From contig QXZU01000117.1 of NCBI GenBank assembly GCA_009886205.1, forward strand, positions 1 to 33,326: a stretch of DNA of 33,326 bases, in the 5' to 3' direction. The notes beneath the pieces were generated by a model. The model saw only the letters and a program-made list of their open reading frames with translations. It made no database searches and had not been told where the DNA came from. The position numbers and the translations under genes are program-made. Position 1 is the first letter of the stretch; each line of letters begins with the position of its first letter. Source of the DNA: K189A clade bacterium. Lineage in GTDB: Bacteria > Pseudomonadota > Gammaproteobacteria > Pseudomonadales > Azotimanducaceae. Shown here in pieces: positions 8,206-16,895 of the stretch.

Positions 8206-9069
8206 TTAGCTACCGCGCTGGCGCTGTAACCTAATCACTTGCAGCCATTGGTAAACCAAACGCTCGATCAACAGCCTTGGATTTGCCGCATTTGAAGTTT
8301 CTAATTGCAGCCGAGTCTGATTAATTTCGTCAGCAAAGGCGAGCAGCGTTCGATTAGCACTTGCTCTTTGTTGCCAAATTAAATCTCTATACCAGCGCGC
8401 CAAAACATCGACTAAATCCGCCTCCAAAATACTAGCAATGCTAGCGTTGGGTTCACGGCTATTTTCAAGCTCGGTTAACCATGCGCCTAAATCAAAGCGA
8501 GACTCTTGCTGCACATGCAAAGGCGCATAACCAGACTGAGCGAAAGCTTGCTTAGAAACATCAGCGCCATTGTCAGACAGCCATGTTGTTGCATCATCAG
8601 CACTTTGCTCCACTTGATAACGCTGACATCTACTTCTGATAGTGGGCAGCAGCCGCCCCCAATGGGGGGTGGAAATCAAAATGTGGGTGTTCGCCGGCGG
8701 CTCTTCAAGGGTCTTCAGCAACGTATTAGCGGCGTTGGTATTCAGTAGGTGAGCGTCAACAATAGCTGCTACCTTACATTTGGAGATTTGCGGCGTTTGC
8801 ACCGCGAATGCATTTAACTTACGCACCTGATCGATTTTGATGACTGCCCCATCGGGCGCTACCCAGCAAAAATCAGGGTGCGCTATTTCATGAGGCGGTT
8901 GCTCAGAGGATAACCCTACCAAGGCAAAAGCAGCCCTCTGGATTAACTCATGACCACCCCACCCTTCTCCACAAATTAAAGCGATGGCGGCCGGCAGCGT
9001 GTCATCGGCAGCACGCTGTTGCAGCTTCTCTATGACCGGCAGATGCCATGGGAGTATTTCACCGAGCAT
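8206..9069 (-). CDS. holB: DNA polymerase III delta-prime subunit (clamp loader)
   Basis: A 287-residue clamp-loader subunit, part of the complex that places the beta clamp on DNA. Visible motifs: a degenerate P-loop (GEGWGG, as expected for a non-ATPase delta-prime), IDQVRKL, LLKTLEEPP, and the arginine-finger SRC motif at residues 146-148. The four-cysteine zinc module usually found after the P-loop in delta-prime is missing; that region is shortened to a few residues with only one Cys (HPDFCWV). It starts three bases after tmk ends, so the two are translationally coupled. The tmk-holB-tatD order supports the identification. Confidence 0.9.
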   Translation of the reverse strand: MLGEILPWHLPVIEKLQQRAADDTLPAAIALICGEGWGGHELIQRAAFALVGLSSEQPPHEIAHPDFCWVAPDGAVIKIDQVRKLNAFAVQTPQISKCKVAAIVDAHLLNTNAANTLLKTLEEPPANTHILISTPHWGRLLPTIRSRCQRYQVEQSADDATTWLSDNGADVSKQAFAQSGYAPLHVQQESRFDLGAWLTELENSREPNASIASILEADLVDVLARWYRDLIWQQRASANRTLLAFADEINQTRLQLETSNAANPRLLIERLVYQWLQVIRLQRQRGS

Positions 9070-9072
9070 GAG

Positions 9073-9717
9073 TTAGCTAACACCCTGCCTATGAAAGCCA
9101 ACAAATTCTTTCACTTGTAGACACACCGCTCGCTGCACATCAACTAAAGGCAGGCTGGCATCCACTGTACGAAAGCGCGCATCCGCTGCGGCTCTGGCCA
9201 AATAACCTTGTCGAACTTTATGAAAGAAAGACATTTGTTCTTGTTCCATGCGGTCACGTTCTCGATTAGCTATTCGCAGCGCCGCAACCTCAGGATCTAA
9301 ATCTAAATAGAGGGTAAGGTCTGGCTGCAAGTCGCCATGCACCCATTCTTCTAACACAGCTATTTTTTCTAAATCTAAGCCCCTGCCATAGCCCTGATAC
9401 GCATAGGAAGCATCGGTAAAACGATCGCACACCACCCACTTACCGGACACTAACGCAGGGCGTATAACCCCCTGTACATGCTGCAAACGCGCAGCAAAGG
9501 CAATAAACAATTCGGTTAAACCGTTAACCGATTCGTCCCACTCAGCCAGCATATTTTCACGTAAAGTCTCAGCCATGGGGGTGCCGCCGGGCTCTCGCGT
9601 CCGCACGTATGAAATCGACAAGTCATCTAGCGTTTGGCACACAGAATCTACGTTAGTAGTTTTACCAACGCCCTCGGAGCCTTCCAGAGTAATAAATTTG
9701 CCTTGCTGAATATTCAC
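9073..9717 (-). CDS. tmk: Thymidylate kinase
   Basis: A 214-residue kinase that phosphorylates dTMP to dTDP, essential for dTTP supply. The P-loop is EGSEGVGKTT (residues 12-21). The DRFTDASYAYQGYGRG segment (DR motif and thymidine pocket) and the LID-region RERDRMEQE are present. The start is GTG at 9717, with GAG six bases upstream and only five bases after the mltG stop, so coupling with mltG is likely. It sits in the conserved mltG-tmk-holB order. Confidence 0.95.
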   Translation of the reverse strand: MNIQQGKFITLEGSEGVGKTTNVDSVCQTLDDLSISYVRTREPGGTPMAETLRENMLAEWDESVNGLTELFIAFAARLQHVQGVIRPALVSGKWVVCDRFTDASYAYQGYGRGLDLEKIAVLEEWVHGDLQPDLTLYLDLDPEVAALRIANRERDRMEQEQMSFFHKVRQGYLARAAADARFRTVDASLPLVDVQRAVCLQVKEFVGFHRQGVS

Positions 9718-9722
9718 GAACT

Positions 9723-10754
9723 CTATTGACCTAATTGATAACGACGCACAGCTGCATTGTGCTGAGCCAGTGTTGCAGAAAACTGACTGCTTCCATCACC
9801 TCGTGCAACAAAATACAAAAAGTCCCCGTCAGCCGGCTGCGCTGCTGCAAGCAGGGACTGCAATGAGGGTAATGCAATTGGTGTTGGTGGCAGCCCTTTA
9901 TAGCGATACGTATTGTAAGGCGAATCTATGCGCAAATCCTTACGCCGTATATCTCCATCAAAACTTTCTCCAACTGCATAAATCACCGTTGGATCTGTTT
10001 GCAAACGCATGTTGCGACTTAGCCGTTTATGGAACACCTGACTGATTTGCGCCCTATCTGCATCCACCCCCGTCTCTTTTTCTATGATAGATGCTAACAC
10101 CAGCAATTGCTCGGCTGAGGTAATACTCAAGGCAGGAGAGCTCGACGAAGCAGACTGCATAGCCCAAACCTCAGCAACTTTGCTGCGCATAACTTGGTGT
10201 GCACGCCGGAGCAAGTCAACATCTTTAAGGCCGCGACGCACATAGTAGGTATCGGGAAAAAAATAACCTTCCGCACTTTTGACAGATAAACCCAATGACT
10301 GCGCCAGCTCATCGTGCACTTGCTGATAGGAGGTAAACTCTCCCAAAGTGTGCGTTAGATAGGGATTTTCTTTCAGATCTTGCAGCATGGTTAGCGCCGT
10401 AATGCCCTCGCGCAGGCGCACGGGATGCAACATTACTTGGCCAGTACTGAATTTTTTTAACAACTGGCGGGGGGAGATGGGGTTATCTAGCTCATATTCG
10501 CCGGCCTTAAGCTGCGTGTCCAAAGACGCCCAGCTGGCAAGCAATTTGAATAACCTGGGATGGTGCACCACATCGAGTTCCACCAACTGCTGGGTTATTG
10601 AGCTGAGAGAGGCACCAGATTTTATTTCAATGACCGCTGCTGAATGGTTTCGGCCTCGATCAGCCCAGGCGTGAAAAGACAAGTAAGCGATCAGCGCCAG
10701 CGTCGCAACTGCAAGACAAAACCAAAGGCCGATCTGTCTAACTGCTACTCGCAT
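9723..10754 (-). CDS. mltG: Endolytic murein transglycosylase MltG (YceG)
   Basis: A 343-residue inner-membrane protein that cleaves nascent glycan strands and is thought to end their synthesis. One N-terminal membrane helix is seen at about residues 9-28 (FCLAVATLALIAYLSF), followed by a LysM-like periplasmic domain (SGASLSSITQQL). The catalytic domain has Glu225 in IIEKETG and the RLQTDPTVIYAVG and SPYNTYRYKGLPP motifs. It lies 35 bases downstream of fabF. The pabC gene often found between fabF and mltG is absent. Confidence 0.95.
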   Translation of the reverse strand: MRVAVRQIGLWFCLAVATLALIAYLSFHAWADRGRNHSAAVIEIKSGASLSSITQQLVELDVVHHPRLFKLLASWASLDTQLKAGEYELDNPISPRQLLKKFSTGQVMLHPVRLREGITALTMLQDLKENPYLTHTLGEFTSYQQVHDELAQSLGLSVKSAEGYFFPDTYYVRRGLKDVDLLRRAHQVMRSKVAEVWAMQSASSSSPALSITSAEQLLVLASIIEKETGVDADRAQISQVFHKRLSRNMRLQTDPTVIYAVGESFDGDIRRKDLRIDSPYNTYRYKGLPPTPIALPSLQSLLAAAQPADGDFLYFVARGDGSSQFSATLAQHNAAVRRYQLGQ

Positions 10755-10789
10755 ACCACTGATATCTATTTATCTGCGCCTACCTAGCG

Positions 10790-12025
10790 CTATACAACAC
10801 CAAATATTAGGGTGCCGTTTGTTCCACCAAAGCCAAAAGAATTACTCGCAGCGCTGGTGATCTTCACATCTCGGGCCGTATTTGGCACGTAATCGAGATC
10901 GCAGCCTTCGCCAGGATTATCAAGATTTATTGTTGGCGCTATGACCTGGTCGGTAAGTGTCTTAATGGCAAAGATTGCCTCCACAGACCCTGCTGCGCCG
11001 AGCAAATGACCAATCATAGACTTGGTTGAGCTGACATATAATTTTGTCTCGTTGCCAAACACAGACTTAACGCCCTTCGTCTCTGCAACATCACCCAACG
11101 GTGTTGAGGTACCGTGCGCATTCAAATAACCCAAATCGGCAGGGTTTAGATGCGCGTCGTTCAATGCATTTTGCATCGCAGCTGCACCGCCTTCTCCAGC
11201 CTCTGATGGCCCAGTAATATGGAATGCATCTGCACTCATACCGAAGCCTAAAACTTCAGCGTAAATCTTTGCGCCACGCGCTTTTGCTCGCTCGTATTCT
11301 TCTATAACCAATACGCCAGCACCCTCGCCTAAAACGAAGCCATCACGGTCTTGGTCCCAAGGACGACTCGCTGCCGCAGGATCTTCATTACGCGTAGAAA
11401 GCGCGCGCATTGAATTAAAACCGGCCACTGTGATGGGTGAGGTAGCTGCTTCAGCTCCCCCTACAACCATTACGTCTGCATCACCGTATTGGATCATTCG
11501 AGCGCCAAAGCCAATGTTATGGGTACCCGTAGTACACGCGGTCACAACAGCAATATTTGGACCTTTGAAACCGTGTTGAATGGAAACGTTGCCTGAAATC
11601 ATATTGATCACGACACCAGGCACGAAAAATGGGGAAACCCGCCGTGGGCCGCTGTTAACCAGCGTGGCATGAGTTTCTTCAATTGTATTAATGCCGCCTA
11701 TTCCAGAACCAATGGCTACGCCAATTCTGTCGGCGTCCGCTGGGTGAGATTCTATGCCCGCATCTTCAATGGCTTGAGCAGCTGCGGCAATTCCGAGCTG
11801 AATAAAGCTGTCCATACGACGAGCTTCTTTGGGATTTATATATTGGGAAATATCGAAGTCTTTGACGCTTGCGCAAATTTTTACGCCGTAGTCGGTGGTA
11901 TCAAAAGATTGGTTTAAGCCAACACCACTTTGACCTGCGATAGCGGCCTGCCAAGATTCATCAACGGTATGTCCGATTGGACTGACCATTCCCATACCCG
12001 TAACGACAACTCTTCTCTTACTCAT
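10790..12025 (-). CDS. fabF: 3-oxoacyl-[acyl-carrier-protein] synthase II
   Basis: A 411-residue condensing enzyme that elongates acyl-ACP with malonyl-ACP. The catalytic triad is Cys164 (TACTTGTHN), His304 (NAHGTSTP) and His340 (MIGHLLG). The residue after Cys is Thr where the family usually has Ala. Of two adjacent ATGs, the second (12025) is chosen because GGAG at 12032-12035 is six bases away from it but only three from the first. It is separated from acpP by 331 bases, unusually far for this pair, so it may have its own promoter. Confidence 0.96.
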   Translation of the reverse strand: MSKRRVVVTGMGMVSPIGHTVDESWQAAIAGQSGVGLNQSFDTTDYGVKICASVKDFDISQYINPKEARRMDSFIQLGIAAAAQAIEDAGIESHPADADRIGVAIGSGIGGINTIEETHATLVNSGPRRVSPFFVPGVVINMISGNVSIQHGFKGPNIAVVTACTTGTHNIGFGARMIQYGDADVMVVGGAEAATSPITVAGFNSMRALSTRNEDPAAASRPWDQDRDGFVLGEGAGVLVIEEYERAKARGAKIYAEVLGFGMSADAFHITGPSEAGEGGAAAMQNALNDAHLNPADLGYLNAHGTSTPLGDVAETKGVKSVFGNETKLYVSSTKSMIGHLLGAAGSVEAIFAIKTLTDQVIAPTINLDNPGEGCDLDYVPNTARDVKITSAASNSFGFGGTNGTLIFGVV

Positions 12026-12356
12026 CATTTTCTCCAGCCAATGTCGACAAACTTGCTGTTACTTGCTGCTATAAGAACGCGTCTGATACCACTTAGAATG
12101 CCGCCGAGTGTTGTTCCAAAAGGCGTTTTGTACACACGTTCCTTTTACAAAAAGCGTTGGTTTTAAAATCAGTACTGCTACCGATAGTCAGGCCATAAAT
12201 TTGCTCTCGCCTAGACCATGAGCCTATACGAGCCATAGATATTCGACCATAGGGGAATGCTATGCATACAGAAGCGCAGCCTGCTTAGGCAACCCATATA
12301 GAGCTACCTACGCAGATGCAATCAGCGGGTGGCAAGCACCGCACCGAGAGATTGGC
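12026..12356. other. acpP-fabF intergenic region with an inverted repeat
   Basis: A 331-base gap with no gene. The one clear structure is TTTTGTA (12126-12132) facing TACAAAA (12146-12152), a perfect 7 bp inverted repeat with a 13-base spacer, about 100 bases upstream of fabF. It could be a leader hairpin or a regulator operator. I see no strong terminator after acpP and no clear promoter for fabF. Confidence 0.4.
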
Positions 12357-12590
12357 CTATTGATGGGCCAATATGTAGTCGACAGCTTCTTTAACAGTCG
12401 TAATCTTCTCAGCCTCTTCATCAGGAATTTCAGTTTCGAATTCCTCTTCCAAAGCCATAACTAGCTCTACTGTATCTAAAGAATCTGCACCGAGGTCTTC
12501 CACGAAGGACGCGTCGGTACCGACCTCGTCTTCCTTGACCCCAAGCTGTTCACAAATCAATTTTTTAACTCTTTCTTCAACACTGCTCAT
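12357..12590 (-). CDS. acpP: Acyl carrier protein
   Basis: A 77-residue acidic protein that carries acyl chains on a phosphopantetheine arm attached to the Ser of the DSL motif ([19 protein letters not shown] region, about residues 34-52). The sequence is very close to pseudomonad AcpP. The ATG at 12590 is chosen because it gives the conserved [10 protein letters not shown] start; the in-frame TTG six codons upstream would add residues not found in the family. GAGGGA lies about ten bases upstream. It has its own promoter in the fabG-acpP gap, consistent with the very high expression usual for this gene. Confidence 0.97.
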   Translation of the reverse strand: MSSVEERVKKLICEQLGVKEDEVGTDASFVEDLGADSLDTVELVMALEEEFETEIPDEEAEKITTVKEAVDYILAHQ

Positions 12591-12634
12591 GCGAATGTCA
12601 TCCCTCAATTGTTCCTAGGCGCGAAGCGAACGGC

Positions 12635-12663
12635 ATTCTATAGAGCCGTATAAGTCAATTCAA
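12635..12663 (-). promoter_or_regulatory. Sigma-70 promoter of acpP
   Basis: On the minus strand, TTGAAT (12658-12663) and TAGAAT (12635-12640) are separated by exactly 17 bases. Transcription would start near 12628, leaving a leader of about 38 bases before acpP. The position between fabG and acpP matches where acpP promoters lie in other gammaproteobacteria. Confidence 0.75.
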
Positions 12664-12760
12664 GCTATCAATTTACAACTTTCGCGCAATTTTTCTGAAA
12701 GAAACAGCTTGCAAACAACAAAATTTTGCAGCCGCTCTTTGCCATTTCCATATTAACTGA

Positions 12761-13492
12761 TCAAGTAAAGTGCAAGCCGCCATTCACCTGCAGTGTTTGT
12801 CCCGTTATATAGCCGGCATTTTCACTGGCCAAAAACGCAACAGTTGCTGCAATTTCCTCTACATTACCCATGCGGCCCAAAGGAATACGCGCCATCATCA
12901 TCGCAGACTGCTCTTCCGTTAGAGACTCGGTCATGTCCGTGGCAATAAACCCCGGAGCCACGGCATTTACAGTGACACCACGTGAGGCAACCTCAAGCGC
13001 CAGAGAACGAGTAAAGCCCTCCAAACCTGCCTTGCTGGCAACATAGTTACCTTGACCGGGATTACCCATACGGCCTACCACAGAGCCCATGTTAATCACT
13101 CTTCCCCAACGCGCTTTCAACATACCGCGCAGAATAGGCTTGGTGACTCTAAAGGCACCATTGAGATTGGTATCAATAACCTCACTCCACTCCGTATCAG
13201 ACATACGTAAAAGCAGATTATCTTTGGTAATACCTGCGTTGTTGACCAACACCAAGGGCATAGCAACACGGTCCTTAATCTGCGCGAAGGCGCCAGCAAT
13301 ACTTTCACTGTCCTGTAGCTTGAGCACTAGACCAAATCCATCATCGCCGAGTGCTGCTGAAATTTGCTCAGCACCCGATTCACTCGTAGCCGTACCCACA
13401 ACATAAAATCCAGCTGCGACTAAGGCCTGTGCAACACTGGCGCCAATACCGCGACTAGCACCAGTAACGAGGGCTGTTACTCTATCTGACAT
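12761..13492 (-). CDS. fabG: 3-oxoacyl-[acyl-carrier-protein] reductase
   Basis: A 243-residue NADPH-dependent SDR enzyme that reduces 3-oxoacyl-ACP. The cofactor motif is TGASRGIG, followed by NNAGITKD. The catalytic Ser is in MGSVVGRMG, and Tyr150 and Lys154 are in GNYVASKAG, matching E. coli FabG numbering within one residue. GGAG five bases before the ATG (13498-13501) supports the start. It lies between fabD (32 bases upstream) and acpP in the standard order. Confidence 0.96.
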   Translation of the reverse strand: MSDRVTALVTGASRGIGASVAQALVAAGFYVVGTATSESGAEQISAALGDDGFGLVLKLQDSESIAGAFAQIKDRVAMPLVLVNNAGITKDNLLLRMSDTEWSEVIDTNLNGAFRVTKPILRGMLKARWGRVINMGSVVGRMGNPGQGNYVASKAGLEGFTRSLALEVASRGVTVNAVAPGFIATDMTESLTEEQSAMMMARIPLGRMGNVEEIAATVAFLASENAGYITGQTLQVNGGLHFT

Positions 13493-13524
13493 ATCAACTC
13501 CAAATATAAATACTTAAACCAAGA

Positions 13525-14442
13525 CTAAAGCGCGTTGGCGGCTTCTAAGCCGGCCATCTTAGAAAGCCCAATGGTCGGTGTTTCCTTCGAAATACGCTTA
13601 ACCAGTCCAGCAAGCACATTGCCTGGACCGCATTCAACACATTGCTGCAACCCTTGGCTAAGCATAGATTGCACAGAGGCAGTCCATTGCACTGGGGAGT
13701 ACAGTTGCTCAACTAAATTGCTCTTTAGCTCACCCACATCCTTGGCCACGCTGGCACCAACGTTTTGCACCACTGGAATCCTTGGCATAACTACTTCAAT
13801 GGCATCCAAGGCTTGAGAAAAGTCGTCTGCCGCAGCGGCCATTAACTTGGAATGAAATGGCCCACTGACATCTAGTTTCAATGCCCGCTTAGCGCCCGCT
13901 GCCTTACAGGCTTCAATGGCTTCATCTACTGCGCTCATGGCCCCAGCAATAACCACCTGTCCAGGCGCATTATAGTTAGCCGCACTGACCTCCCCAGCAA
14001 CCGAAGCACAACAGGCTTCAATTGCATCATCATCCAAACCTAGCACCGCTGCCATACCGCCTTGGCCGTTGGGAACAGCGCGCTGCATTAGCTCACCACG
14101 AGTACGCACAAGTCTCACGCCATCTTCAAAGCTCATAGCACCGGCGCAAACCAACGCGGAATATTCTCCTAGGCTGTGCCCTGCCATAACGTTGACCTTT
14201 TCGCTCCCCGCTGACCAAAGCTCCCATAAGGCAACGCTGGCTACCAATAAAGCGGGCTGAGTATTTTCTGTAGAGCCCAAAACCTCTGCGGGGCCCTCTT
14301 GAACCATGGACCATAAATCGAAACCCAACACTTGGGATGCGACATCAAACTTTGCTTTAACTGAAGCGTGAGCCTCAGCAATATCAGCCAGCATGCCGAC
14401 ACTTTGCGCGCCCTGACCAGGGAAAATTGCTGCCAACTTCAT
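13525..14442 (-). CDS. fabD: Malonyl-CoA:ACP transacylase
   Basis: A 305-residue enzyme that transfers malonyl from CoA to ACP. The N-terminal FPGQGAQ motif, nucleophile Ser90 in GHSLGEYS and His197 in GPFHSKL are visible. Two ATGs are adjacent; the second (14442) is preferred because AAGGAG (14450-14455) is seven bases from it. It follows plsX by about 140 bases, in which I see no further gene. Confidence 0.96.
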   Translation of the reverse strand: MKLAAIFPGQGAQSVGMLADIAEAHASVKAKFDVASQVLGFDLWSMVQEGPAEVLGSTENTQPALLVASVALWELWSAGSEKVNVMAGHSLGEYSALVCAGAMSFEDGVRLVRTRGELMQRAVPNGQGGMAAVLGLDDDAIEACCASVAGEVSAANYNAPGQVVIAGAMSAVDEAIEACKAAGAKRALKLDVSGPFHSKLMAAAADDFSQALDAIEVVMPRIPVVQNVGASVAKDVGELKSNLVEQLYSPVQWTASVQSMLSQGLQQCVECGPGNVLAGLVKRISKETPTIGLSKMAGLEAANAL

Positions 14443-14581
14443 CATCCAACTCCTTGCTATTCACTGCCCCACATAAAGGGACAAACATCATTAATCTGCG
14501 CCAGTTCTAATTCGACCTTCGAACAAGCAGGCATTGATAGAAAATACTACCCAAAGCACATTAGGCCTCGAACTGTAAAAT

Positions 14582-15538
14582 CTATAAATTATCAACCAAG
14601 ACTTTAGTCAGCCCAGACTCTACATATTTGTCGGCCTGATTTAACGCACTCAAAAATCCAAGCTTACCGGTACTGCCATGACTTTTTACTACAATGCCAT
14701 TAAGTCCCGCCATCAAAGCACCATTATAACGCTCAGGATCTAACTCACGACCAAACGCCGACAACGCATCATTGCCCTGAGCCAAAACTCTAAGCTTTTG
14801 TCTGATGTGGGAGGCCACCCCCTCTAAGGTCTTAAGCATAATATTGCCGGTGAAACCATCGCAGACGATAACGTCAGCGCAGCCTGAGAACAATTCAGTA
14901 GGCTCTACAAAGCCGACAAAATCTAAGCGCTGATCGCGGCTTAAAGTAGCGGCAACGCCATTCAATAGCCCCGTACCCTTGCCACTCTCAGTGCCTATAT
15001 TCAGCAACGCAACGCGCACAGAATGCAGACTCTCAAAGCCCCCGCCAGAATAAGCCAAAGCCGCACCGAGCTTGGCGAATTGACTCAACATATTTTCGCT
15101 ACAGTTGACGTTAGCACCTAGGTCTAACATGTAAAACTGCCCCGCATTGCCCTGAAATGATTTTATTATGGCAGGCCTCTGCAGCCCCGGTAGCGTGCCA
15201 ACGTGAGAGCGCGCCAACCCGAGCAATGCCTTGGTATCCCCGGAACTCACCACGGCTTCAACATCATTGTTGGCTAATAATTTGCTGCAAACAGCCATGG
15301 AAGTATCTGGCCGGTTTCTGAGCACTTCGATAAGAGATTCCGAACCCACAAGAAAATCGTCGGCATAGAGAAATGTTGCGCCTTTTGCGGCAAGTACCTT
15401 GGCATGAGGAGTCCCTTGGATCAGTGCTTGCTGCCCAACCAATACTAGGTCTTCAGGCTTGGAAAACTCAGCGCAAGCCACAAGGTTGTTTTCAACCCCG
15501 GTGCTACCACCCATCAAATCAACAGCCATTAACCCCAC
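14582..15538 (-). CDS. plsX: Phosphate acyltransferase PlsX
   Basis: A 318-residue acyl-ACP:phosphate acyltransferase, which makes the acyl-phosphate used by PlsY in phospholipid synthesis. Family motifs include VSSGDTKALL, LDLGANVNC, NIGTESGKG and VCDGFTGNIMLK. The N-terminal motif, normally DAMGGD, reads DLMGGS here. The start is either GTG at 15538 or ATG at 15529; neither has a strong ribosome site, and I give the longer form. It is preceded by rpmF with a hairpin between them, so its expression may depend on read-through. Confidence 0.93.
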   Translation of the reverse strand: MGLMAVDLMGGSTGVENNLVACAEFSKPEDLVLVGQQALIQGTPHAKVLAAKGATFLYADDFLVGSESLIEVLRNRPDTSMAVCSKLLANNDVEAVVSSGDTKALLGLARSHVGTLPGLQRPAIIKSFQGNAGQFYMLDLGANVNCSENMLSQFAKLGAALAYSGGGFESLHSVRVALLNIGTESGKGTGLLNGVAATLSRDQRLDFVGFVEPTELFSGCADVIVCDGFTGNIMLKTLEGVASHIRQKLRVLAQGNDALSAFGRELDPERYNGALMAGLNGIVVKSHGSTGKLGFLSALNQADKYVESGLTKVLVDNL

Positions 15539-15783
15539 GGCAATAACACTACGAATTTGGCTACGAGAATTGGCAAAGATAGGAGCGGCCTAGGCAGCCC
15601 AATAGACTGATTATTCGACGGTTTGCCAGTGCAAACTGCAATCAAGCATCTTTTCGCGGGTTGAATAAAACCGAGGCAGGCACCCGTTTGGACACGCAGT
15701 TGAATTGAAGAACATGAAGTCATGAGCACGCCTACAAAAACTGCAGGGGCATTAGGCGGAAGGATAAATCCATGAGCCAAAGA

Positions 15784-15811
15784 GGGGTAGTAAGCAGAAC
15801 TGCACTACCCC
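15784..15811 (-). terminator. Hairpin terminator or attenuator after rpmF
   Basis: On the minus strand, 11 bases after the rpmF stop, arms 15804-15811 and 15784-15791 (GGGGTAGT/ACTACCCC) pair. An inner stem, GCAG/CTGC (15800-15803 with 15794-15797), extends it to 12 bp with a two-base bulge. TCTTT follows. This should end or attenuate rpmF transcripts before plsX. Confidence 0.7.
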
Positions 15812-15821
15812 GAATATCTAA

Positions 15822-15998
15822 CTAGCCTTTGTCAGGCATCACTTGACGGCCACGGTAGTAACCATCTGCACTTATATGGTGACGGCGATGGGTTTCGCCT
15901 GAAGTAGACTCTACGGACAATGTTGGTCCTGATAGTGCGTCATGAGAGCGACGCTGTCCGCGGCGTGAACGGGTCACTTTGCTTTTCTGAACTGCCAT
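15822..15998 (-). CDS. rpmF: 50S ribosomal protein L32
   Basis: A 58-residue basic protein of the large ribosomal subunit. It begins [20 protein letters not shown] and continues with the conserved ETHRRHHIS and GYYRGRQV segments. It has no cysteines, so it is the zinc-independent form typical of gammaproteobacteria. AAGGA eight bases before the ATG is a good ribosome site. The gene lies between yceD and plsX, its standard place. A 7 bp hairpin sits 25 bases upstream in its leader. Confidence 0.97.
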   Translation of the reverse strand: MAVQKSKVTRSRRGQRRSHDALSGPTLSVESTSGETHRRHHISADGYYRGRQVMPDKG

Positions 15999-16022
15999 TT
16001 TACTGTTCCTTTTCTCGTATCA

Positions 16023-16043
16023 AGAATCTACTGTGCAGATTCT
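16023..16043 (-). promoter_or_regulatory. Leader hairpin upstream of rpmF
   Basis: AGAATCT (16023-16029) and AGATTCT (16037-16043) form a perfect 7 bp stem with a seven-base loop, 24 bases upstream of the rpmF start and just before its ribosome site. It could modulate translation or mark a processing site in the yceD-rpmF transcript. Confidence 0.5.
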
Positions 16044-16139
16044 AATGTTAAGCCTTACGCTACAACTATTCACTAGGGCGCCTCGCCTTTCGTTTTGGTC
16101 TGTAGCTTCTGTCTATATCTTCTTTTTGCTTCTGTTAAA

Positions 16140-16203
16140 TACTTTTAGCTAATTACTTTTAGTTTGTTACTTTTAGTTTGCTACTTCTAGTTTATTGCTT
16201 TCA
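16140..16203. repeat. 14 bp tandem array between yceD and rpmF
   Basis: The unit TACTTTTAGTTTGT is repeated at 16140, 16154, 16168 and 16182, with a partial fifth copy at 16196. The copies differ at one to four positions. It fills most of the gap directly after the yceD stop. Confidence 0.9.
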
Positions 16204-16214
16204 GCGGCCCAATT

Positions 16215-16871
16215 CTAAATGTCCTCTTCACCCTCTTCGGTTGGAAGCGAGCCGATTTCTTGAAGAGCGGCCTTAAGTCCTAAAAAGGGTAACTGGCGAT
16301 CTACTAGCTCTTCTGTTTCCTCTAACAGGTCTTTTTGATCTCTTTTATCTTTTTGATCTCTCTGTTCTCTCTGATCAGGAGGCGCGTCACTTGCCCCGTC
16401 ATCGTAGACCATTGCAGGTCTGTTGCCACAATTCAGGTCTACGCATACTTGGCCGGGCAAATCGAGTAAGAGTTCATCCTCTACCAATTCAACAATGTCT
16501 AGCCGTGGACCTTCTATTACAACAATATTCAGGTCAGCGCTTTCCTCACCCGAACTCCAGTACTCCGCTTGCTCCTCGGTGGAGGCAATTGTTGCATTGA
16601 ATGTGGTGCGCAAAATGTAAGGCACTGACTCTTGGCACAAATGACAGGGTAATTTTGCCGATGCCTCAATAACACCTTCTACTACAACTCTGTATCTGGC
16701 ATCGCGGTCAAAATAAAGCTTAACCTGCAAATCGCCCAACTCAGTACATTCCTGTTCGAGCCTCGACATCTGTTCCGAGCGGACAACACGTTCTACCAAG
16801 GCCTTGCGTTGGCCCAGTGACTGGTAAGTTAATGCTCCGTCAGTACGCGAGTTCATAGCGGGCGCAATCAT
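16215..16871 (-). CDS. yceD: YceD (DUF177) family protein, 23S rRNA accumulation
   Basis: A 218-residue member of the DUF177 family, which in E. coli and plants is needed for normal 23S rRNA levels. The family's Cys pair is seen in LPCHLCQES, followed by the acidic segment LDIVELVEDELLLDLP and a terminal PFLGLKAAL. It is longer than the usual 170 or so residues because of an inserted charged repeat (QRDQKDKRDQKD). The start is uncertain: the ATG at 16871 overlaps the -10 box of a good promoter, so the ATG at 16856 may be the real one. Position next to rpmF is the standard one. Confidence 0.88.
   Translation of the reverse strand: MIAPAMNSRTDGALTYQSLGQRKALVERVVRSEQMSRLEQECTELGDLQVKLYFDRDARYRVVVEGVIEASAKLPCHLCQESVPYILRTTFNATIASTEEQAEYWSSGEESADLNIVVIEGPRLDIVELVEDELLLDLPGQVCVDLNCGNRPAMVYDDGASDAPPDQREQRDQKDKRDQKDLLEETEELVDRQLPFLGLKAALQEIGSLPTEEGEEDI
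16331..16380 (-). repeat. Coding 18 bp repeat in yceD
   Basis: On the plus strand the unit CTTTTTGATCTCTYTTRT is repeated at 16331 and 16349 with a partial copy at 16367. It encodes the RDQKDK-type charged insert of YceD. Confidence 0.75.
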
Positions 16872-16895
16872 AGGTATCTGTTGTTGTTCTGTAAA
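16867..16895 (-). promoter_or_regulatory. Sigma-70 promoter of yceD-rpmF
   Basis: On the minus strand, TTTACA (16890-16895) and TATGAT (16867-16872) are separated by 17 bases, each one mismatch from consensus. The -10 box covers the first possible yceD ATG (16871), implying a very short leader and use of a downstream start. Confidence 0.6.

Noticed and set aside
15529-15780. 83-codon frame between plsX and rpmF
   Set aside because: It overlaps the plsX start, resembles nothing known, and has no ribosome site; the region is better explained as leader after the rpmF terminator.
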